Positions 57,601 through 64,000 of a stretch of DNA of 64,000 nt are shown in pieces. Positions within the stretch are counted from its first letter, which is position 1. Each line of letters opens with the position of its first letter. The position numbers were made by a program, and so were the translations under genes. Below the pieces are notes generated by a model. It searched no databases and had not been told where the DNA came from. It worked only from the letters and a program-made list of their open reading frames with translations. The DNA is from Ornithorhynchus anatinus (taxonomy: Eukaryota; Chordata; Mammalia; Monotremata; Ornithorhynchidae), in the NCBI RefSeq assembly GCF_004115215.2, contig NC_041738.1, positions 53,780,172 to 53,844,171 on the forward strand, in the 5' to 3' direction.

Positions 57601-58615
57601 ATCACATGTAGTCCCCCAGTAACAGAGACACATTCTGACCCATGACCTTGCACACAGTATTTGCATTTACACACACTGACTATAGAATTCCCCAGCTCGG
57701 GATTCTTGAGCCTCCTCGAGCGTTGAGCCTCTGTGGGACAAATGAGTCATGGGTCAGCCCTACCCTGCCGGGCCCTGCCCCTCCCTCCCCAGCCCAGGGG
57801 CTGCTCCCTGGTGCCCCGGACCAAATAAGCAAAACGCTTGGACTTCCTGCTGCCCCGTCCCCCCCTCGTCCCCCCCCCCCCATCCCCAGTGCCTGAATTC
57901 CCCTGGTGCCAGATGTTGGACCTCGAGTCAAACATGTAACACGAAGCCTACATGGAACATGAACCCTACAATCCTCCAACTGGTTTGCCCCATTCCGCCT
58001 TCCCCGCCGGCCCAGACCCAGCATACCCGCCCCGCCCTGGGTCAGCTCCCTTGGCTTCTCTTCTCCCCAGGTGATGCCCAGCGGCACTGCAGGAGGCTGA
58101 CTCATCTGGGTCCCCGGCGGTACACCCCTCACCGCACCCCGCCCGAGGCCCTGCCAGCTGTACCCACTCCGACCTTCTCCCCCGGGCCGGCCGGCAGCTG
58201 TCTTCCAGGTGGCGGCCAGGACCGGCTGGGGACCCTCCTTGCCCTTTAGCTTGGCACCGTTAGTGGGGTGACCCGTGAGACCTAGAGCTCTCCTTCCAAC
58301 CTGGGGGTCGCCGAGTTAAACTCTCCCCCTGTAGCCCTCTCCACCCCAACTGTTCTGGAGCATGCCACCCCCTCGGGCCCCACCTCCTCTCCTGGGGGCT
58401 CCCCGTCCCTTGACGCCCAGAGCCAAGCTCCTAACAACCTGAACCAGGCTGAACCTCTGACCCTCTCCCTCTTCTCCACCGCCCAAGCTAGGTCGTGCTC
58501 TCCCTCGCTGTCCCTTTTGGGGCACCTGGAAGGGTGGGGGGCAGAAACAGGATACCCAATCACCCACAGCAGTACCCTTGGTTGCCGCATCCCAACCCAG
58601 CTCTGCTCAGCCACC
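57601..58615. other. Unique stretch with an AP-1/NF-E2-like site
   Basis: About 1 kb of repeat-free sequence. ATGAGTCAT (57743-57751) fits an AP-1/NF-E2/MAF-type site. CCAGGTGATGC-type E-boxes occur near 58070. No exon is evident. A regulatory role is only a guess. Confidence 0.35.
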
Positions 58616-58619
58616 CCCT

Positions 58620-58755
58620 AGTCAGTCGATCGATGGTATTTATTGAGTGCTTACTATGCGCAGAGCACTGTACTACGCGCTTGGTAGAGTAGACTACAAC
58701 AGAATTAACGGCCACTTTCCCTGCCCATAACGAGTTTATAGTCTAGGGGACCTTA
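58620..58755 (-). repeat. L2 tail
   Basis: Reverse-oriented L2 terminal sequence from GATGGTATTTATTGAGTGC to AGTTTATAGTCTAGG. Confidence 0.85.
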
Positions 58756-58789
58756 CCTAACCCAGCCCTCCATTCGAGCTCCGCAGCTA

Positions 58790-59520
58790 GCCCAGCCCAG
58801 CTCCCACCCGGCTTTAGCCCAACTCCCAGCCCAGACCCTCGGTTTCTCCTTAGCCCAGACCAGCCCATCTCCCACCCCGTTTTAGCCCAGCCCCAGCCCA
58901 GACTCTCGGCTCCTCCCTAGCCCACCCCATCGGCCACCCAGCTTTAGCTCAGCCCCCAGCCCAGCCCCTCGGCTCCTCCTTAACCCAGCCCAGCTCATCT
59001 CCCACCCAGCTTTAGCTCAGCCCCCAGCCCAGACACTCGTCTCCTCCCTAGCCCAGCTCCCACCCAACTTTAGCCCAGCTTCCAGCCCAGACCCTCGGCT
59101 CCTCCTTAGCCCAGCCCAGCCCCCCGCAGCCTTAGCCCAGGCCCCAGTCCAGCCCCCCTCGGCTCCTCCCCAGCCCAGCTTTAGCTCAGGCCCCCAGCCC
59201 AGCCCAGCCCAGCCCAGCCCAGCCCCTCGGCTCCTCCTTAGCCCAGACCAGCCCATCTCCCACCCAGCTTTAGTCCAGCCCAGCCCAGGCTCGGCTCCTC
59301 CCAGGCCCCGCTTTAGCTCAGCCCCCAGTCCCGACCCTCGGCTCCTCCTTAACTCAGCCCAGCCCATCTCCCACCCACCTTTAGCTCAGCCCCCAGCCCC
59401 TCGACTCTTCCTTAGCCCAGCCCATCTTCCTCCCAGCTTCAGCCCAGCCCCAGAGCAGCCTCTCGGCTCCTCCCAGGCCCAGCCCCCGTCCCCAGCTTGG
59501 GCTCAGCCCCCAGCCCCGCC
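58790..59520. repeat. AGCCCAG-rich minisatellite, about 12 units of 45-70 bases
   Basis: Units run from CTTAGCCCAGCCCA through CCCACCCAGCTTTAGCTCAG and CCCCCAGCCCAG to CTCGGCTCCTCC. Units differ by internal loss or gain of CCCAG pentamers. The array grades into the CpG block at 59540. The Gly/Trp-rich reverse frame is a by-product. Confidence 0.92.
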
Positions 59521-59539
59521 CCCGGGCCCCTCCCCCAGT

Positions 59540-60447
59540 CCCGCCCCCCTCCCCCTCCGCCTCCCCCCGCCCTCGCCCCCCGCCCCCCGCCCCCTCCCAC
59601 CCCCCCCCCAGTCCAGCTCCCCGCCAGCCGGGCGCCTTACCCAGTTAGACCGCTGGGCGGCCTGGGGGAGCCAGGCTGGGCGGGGGGCGGGGATGGGGAG
59701 GGGGAGGGGATGGGGGGGAGGGGGAGGGGATGGGGGGAGGGGGAGGGGGGTGGGAAGGAGGGAGGGAGAGCTTTTATTTTGACAGGGGCCTCTGTCGGCT
59801 CTGGTATGAAGGCGAAAGGAGGCAGGCTGGGTCCCGGCGATTATTCGGGCTGGGAGAGGAGCCCAGAGACGGGGACAGACGGACAGGGGGAGGAGGAGGA
59901 GGAGGAGGAGGAGGAGGAGGAGGAGGAGGGCCCCGAGGACACCCCCCGGGACATGTAGCATCAGCAGCCGCCCCCCGCAACCCTCCCGCCTGCCGGACCT
60001 CTGGACGCCTGGGTTCCCCGCTCGCCCCGGGAGGAGGAGGAGGAGGAGGAGGAGGAGGAGGGGAGGGGGGCTGCAGCCGGACCCTCGGCCGCAGGCCAAC
60101 AATAAACCCCGGGCCCCTCCCGAGGAAGGGGGAAGGAGCAGGAAGGAAGGAGGAGGAGGAGGAAGGGGAACGGTGCGGCTGCGGGGCCGGGACGCCCACC
60201 CCTCCCAGGACCATGCGCCGAGGCCGGAGGGCAGGACCCCCGCCCCGCTGCGACCCCCGGCCTCCCCCGCCCGGCTCCGGACGCCGTTGAGATCGAGGCG
60301 ACGGGAATCCGAGGGAAGGCCGTCTCCCGCCTCCAAGACAAAAAAAAAAATAATCATCGAAAAAAAGATCAAAAGACAAATAACCTTTCGGACCATGGGA
60401 CTTAACTCCGGCCTGGCGTGAGGACGCCCTCCCCCCGCGCCGAGCGA
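59540..60447 (+). promoter_or_regulatory. BCL9L: CpG promoter and probable untranslated first exon, placed where BCL9L should start
   Basis: CpG-rich DNA with three GGA tracts nearby (59889-59930, 60030-60062 and, past the donor, 60662-60698). An A-rich stretch (60331-60380) is followed by CTTTCGGACCATGGGAC and then a good donor, GAG/GTAAGG, at 60447/60448. No long coding frame continues through the donor, so the exon appears non-coding. Human gene order puts BCL9L, a Wnt/beta-catenin coactivator, next after UPK2 on this strand. No BCL9L protein sequence lies in the window, so identity rests on position alone. Confidence 0.4.
60395..60421 (+). other. Short upstream open frame in the presumed BCL9L leader
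   Basis: ATG with eight codons (MGLNSGLA) and TGA, lying between the A-rich stretch and the donor at 60448. The ATG has C at -3 (60392) and G at +4, so its context is only moderate. It exists as an upstream frame only if the first-exon call is right. Confidence 0.3.
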
Positions 60448-61755
60448 GGTAAGGGTCGAGGGGGGCGGCCGTCGAGGGGAGGTGGGGGGGAGGGGACGGG
60501 GGGCTTCCCCCCCACCCCCGGGGGGTGCTGCCCGGGTCGCCTTGATCGTCTCCCCCAGGTGTCTGCCCACCTTCCCGGGCCGGGGCAGGCCTTCACCCCC
60601 ATCGGCCGGGTGGGCGAGGGTCCGCGGGAGCGGGGAAGGGGGCCGGGCTGCAGCCCCAGCTTGGAGGAGGAGGAGGAGGAGGAGGAGGAGGAGGAGGAAG
60701 GCCCCTGACCAGCTGGAGGACTGGTTCACCAGTCCCAAGGGCTTCTGGGAGATGTAGTCGTGTCCCCCCCACCCCCCCGGGGAACTCTGGGTCCCCAATT
60801 TAAGGGGGGGCACGGCCGTGGAGGTTGGGTTGCCCCCCCTTAGCCCCTGGGCGGTGGACACTGCCCCTCTCCCTGAACCCCAGTGGGTGGGGGTTGGCTT
60901 GTGGCCCTGGCTACTGCCACCCTGCCCACGAGTCACATGGGGATGCCAATGTGCTGGGAAGCCCATGCCGTCCTGCTGCCTGGGGTACCTCTTGGGGGGG
61001 GGGCGCCTCTGTGGTGCCCATCCTTCCCATCTCTACCCAGGTGCAGCATAGGAGCTCTCCCCAGGTCTCTGCCTGACCCACTGCAGGGGGGCAGTTTCAG
61101 GGGGTCGAGAGATCCGGGGTCCCTCGACCCCCAAGACTCCTCAGGATCTCCCCGGTCTCGTCTTTTGGGATGGGGGAGCGGGAGAGAAGGGAGAGGGATC
61201 CTGGGAGGTGGTTTTCCGTGGGCAGTGCCCAGTCACAGAAGGCATCCGGGAGGCATTGCCAGCCTCTGCCTGAGGCGACCAGGGCCGCGGGGCCGGTGTC
61301 GGTTTGTCTGGTTTCCTTTCTGTGGGGTCTCAGACCCTTCACCCCTTCTCATCCCCCCCCCCACCTCTCCACCCCCTGCCTGCTGCTGGAGAATTTCCTA
61401 TCCTAAGAGGTGAGCCATGTGTAGGGGGGTGGAGGTGGGGGATGGGAGACAGGGGGCGGGGCCCAGAAAACGGACCCCAGAGTAGCTTTGGTGGCCTGGC
61501 CTCAGAGCAGGGCTTGGTCTTTCTTTCTGCTTCCTTCCCTCCTTAGGGAGATGGAGTTGATTCTTAAATGGGGCAGGTGGCTATTTTGTGGCTCCTGGGG
61601 TCTGTCCCCCCTGAGATTTCCTCCCCCCAGACCTTCCCCTTGACCCTCCCCCCCACCCCCACCCTAAAAGACATCTTCTGTCTCCTTTTCCCGTACCACC
61701 TCAGGGCAGTTGTCCCTGGGCCTGGGGCTTCCCGGTGGGATCTGGGGTCAGCGGC
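60448..61755. other. Unique G-rich sequence, presumed first intron
   Basis: Repeat-free apart from the (GGA)n tract at 60662-60698. It contains TTCTGGGAGATGTAGTCG (60744-60761), an SBS/ZNF143-like TGTAGT motif. No exon with convincing splice sites was found. Confidence 0.35.
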
Positions 61756-62165
61756 CATGTCAGTCAGTCAATCGTATTTATTGAGCTCTTACTGTGTACA
61801 GAGCACTGTATTAAGCTCTCCCGTTGAGGATGCCTGCTGGAGATGGTGGGGGGGCAAGGGGATGGGCTGGCTGTGGCTGCTCTAGGGAAGCAGGGTGGCC
61901 TAGTGGAAAGAGCATGGGCCTGAGAGTCAGTGGACTTGGATTCTAATCCCTGCTCTTCCAGTTGCCTGCTCTGCGACCCTCTTTACAACTTCTCTGTGCC
62001 TCACTTTCCTCGTCTGTTAACTGGGGATTCAATGCCTGTTCTCCCCACTACTTTGACTGTGAGCCCCATGTAGGGTAGGGACCATGTACGACCTGATTAA
62101 CTTCCATCTACCCCAGTGCTTGACACACAGTAAGGGCTTCACAAATGTCATAATAATAATAATTA
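61755..62165. repeat. L2 tail and Mon-1 SINE
   Basis: Reverse L2 tail at 61757-61820 (CAGTCAATCGTATTTATTG), then plus Mon-1 at 61886-62165 ending in CATAATAATAATAATTA. Confidence 0.8.
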
Positions 62166-63085
62166 GGAGGCTGGGCACTGACAAGCGAGCTTCCTCACTC
62201 TGCTCTCTGCCTCTCGGTCACTGCTGCAGGGCTCTGCCCAGGGGAGGAGAGAAGGCCAGAGTTGGTCTAAGGGCTCTCACCTCCCTTCTTTCCTCCCTTG
62301 CCTCGCTCCCCATAGGGAAACTGCCCTCCCCTTCACCCCAGGGCAGGTTGTGCCCAGTGACTTCAGGAAGCCCCCTCTGGGGTGAGAAACCCGTTTGGCG
62401 TCGTGGCCAGGGCTAGGGTGGCTTCCCTGGCTTGGATGAACTCTTGCTCTTAGGGAGGGCATTTCTGGTGAGAGCTGGCTGAGTCTGTGGCCTCTGAGAG
62501 AACCCTCCCTCAGGGGGATGGACGACCAGGGTCAGGGGTCAGGGGAGGGATGGGTAATATCTGAGGGGCTGTCTGGCATTCAAGGTCTGGTGCTTTGGGG
62601 AGGGCAGCTGGGGTCAGGGATCTGGTGGAGGCCAGGGCTGGGGGGCTGGGGATGCAGTGGAGATTTGGGGTCAGAGTTTGGCTGATGAGGCAAAGGGTCC
62701 GGGTGTCCGGCCAGCCATCGTGGGTCCGCTTGGTCCTCCGTCAGGGGAGCAGGCGGGGGAGGGTTTCACGTCCCCTCGCGGGGCTGGGCTCGTTGGAGGC
62801 GGAGGGGATACTGAGCAGGCGGCAGCCACGAGAGCTGGGGGCCGCGGCCGGTTTCCCTGGCACCTGCTTTAGATTAAAGGAGACGCCACGTAAGGGGGGC
62901 TGCCTGCCAGCAGCCCGAGCTGGCGGGAACGGTGCGGCCCTGAGCCTGGGGGTGGGGGACAGGAGCAGGGAGCCCCTCGGGGCGGTGGGGAGTGGCCCCA
63001 GTTTAGAGTCAGCCTGGCCTGGTGCTGCTCCCCTCCCTGGTCTTCCCAGCCCCTTCCTCAATTCCCCCGTCAAAATAGAGGAGAT
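62166..63085. other. Unique stretch in the presumed intron
   Basis: About 900 bases with no recognised repeat, gene or RNA. G-rich on the plus strand. Nothing further can be said. Confidence 0.3.
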
Positions 63086-64000
63086 CGTTTTAAGGATAAT
63101 TGTGGTATTGGTCAAACGCTTACTATGTGCCGGGCACTGTTCTAATCGCTGGAGTAGATGCAAGCTAATCGGGTTGGGCACAGTCCATGTCATACATGGG
63201 GCTCGCAGTCTTAATCCCTATTTGACAGATGAAGGAACTGAGGCACAGACAAGTGAAGTGACTTGCACAAGATCACGCAGAGACAAGTGGCGGAGCTGGG
63301 CCCGGAACTGAGATCCTTCTGACTCCCAGGCCCGGGCTCTATCCACAGGGTTACTCTGCTCTCTATCCACCAGTCTGTCGCTCCAATGACCCGACCGTGA
63401 CCCTGGGGGTCTCTGGGCAGGGCAAGCTGCCCCAGGCAGCCCAGAGTGGCTAATGTGGTGGTTGTGAGTCCTGGGCTGGAGCTCCAGAGGTAGCCGCCCA
63501 GTGACAGAGCCGGGACCCTGGCATCCCAGTAGCAAGTTTCCTCCTGTTGAGGAGTCTTCTTGTGGCCGGAGCGTGAGAGTCTTCTCTGCAGCTTCAACCT
63601 GAAGCTCAGGTTTGGCTGCCGTGCCCACCCTCCGGTCAACCTCAGGCTTGGGTGCCCTGCGGCTATAGTGGAGGCCCAGCCTTCTGGAATCCCCGGCACT
63701 GTCCACATGTCAAACCTGGGCCCCGGCTGGGGCACGGAGTCGAAGCTCGCCTCTTCTCCCCGAACTCGACCCCAGATCCAGGGGTGGACCTTCCCCCCCC
63801 ACCTCCTCACTTCCTAGGCTTGGAGAAGCGGCGCGGCCCCAGTGGATAGAGCATGGACTTGGGTGTCGGAGGTCATGGGCTCCGCCACTTGTCTGCTGCG
63901 TGACCTTGGGCAAGTCACTGTAAAATGGGGATTGAGACTGGGAGCCCCACGTGGGACAGAGACTGTGACCCACCCCATTTGCTCGCGTCCACCCCAGCGC
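63086..64000. repeat. Reverse Mon-1, unique spacer, and a plus Mon-1 cut by the window end
   Basis: Reverse Mon-1 at 63095-63360. Unique spacer at 63361-63820. The final plus Mon-1 begins near 63822 (GGAGAAGCGGCGCGGCCC) and is still running at 64000. Confidence 0.8.

Noticed and set aside
55705-59520. CRISPR-like array (regularly spaced repeats)
   Set aside because: Units are contiguous, degenerate minisatellites in a vertebrate genome, with no unique spacers.
59503-60966. 487-codon reverse open frame with poly-Leu runs
   Set aside because: The Leu runs are the complement of (GGA)n repeats. The frame has no domain, and the opposite strand explains the region better.

Overview
The window is vertebrate genomic DNA and almost certainly monotreme, most likely platypus. 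Two dispersed repeat families dominate every non-coding stretch. One is a tRNA-headed CORE-SINE of the Mon-1 type, with the box-A-like TGGCTCAGTGG, the box-B-like GGTTCGAATCCC and a tail ending in AACAAATACCAACATTATT. The other is the L2 3' end, with the tail AGCGCTCAATAAATACGATTGAATG. The genes are GC-rich, have short introns and are split by ordinary GT-AG sites. I recognised no bacterial features, CRISPR, rRNA or retrovirus-like element.

The gene order matches human 11q23.3 read in reverse: HYOU1 (+, 3' two thirds), SLC37A4 (+), TRAPPC4 (-), RPS25 (+), CENATAC/CCDC84 (-), FOXR1 (-), UPK2 (-). BCL9L (+) is expected next. For HYOU1, SLC37A4, TRAPPC4, RPS25, CENATAC, FOXR1 and UPK2 I joined exons by hand. 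In every case the exon lengths sum to a whole number of codons: 670 codons of HYOU1, then 429 (451 with an extra exon), 219, 125, 333, 273 and 182 residues. No disabling change was seen in any of these seven.

Layout: 1-6795, HYOU1 exons and 3'UTR. 6800-10370, nested SINEs and L2 plus one older MIR. 10378-16295, SLC37A4 with its CpG promoter. 16215-19953, TRAPPC4, tail to tail with SLC37A4. 19954-20256, a two-way promoter. 20176-22600, RPS25. 22655-27205, CENATAC, tail to tail with RPS25. 27206-30925, repeats. 30928-32110, a possible unrecognised plus-strand terminal exon with its own poly(A) signal. 33175-37341, FOXR1. 37880-38690, a CT-rich simple repeat. 38780-42078, UPK2. 42079-59500, repeats with islands of unique sequence, including an RFX-type X-box pair at 45.7 kb and a CpG-rich block at 54.7-55.6 kb. 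59540-60447, a GGA-rich CpG block that looks like a promoter and untranslated first exon, placed where BCL9L should begin. 60448-64000, its presumed first intron.

The genes do not form one pathway. They are mostly housekeeping functions: ER folding, ER glucose-6-phosphate transport, vesicle tethering, ribosome and minor spliceosome. Two tissue-restricted genes follow, a germline forkhead factor and a urothelial plaque protein. I found no convincing new multi-gene system. The points most worth a second look are the unrecognised terminal exon at 30.9-32.1 kb, the X-box pair, the repeated exon end in HYOU1, the conserved optional exon of SLC37A4, the overlapping or abutting 3' ends, and several minisatellites.
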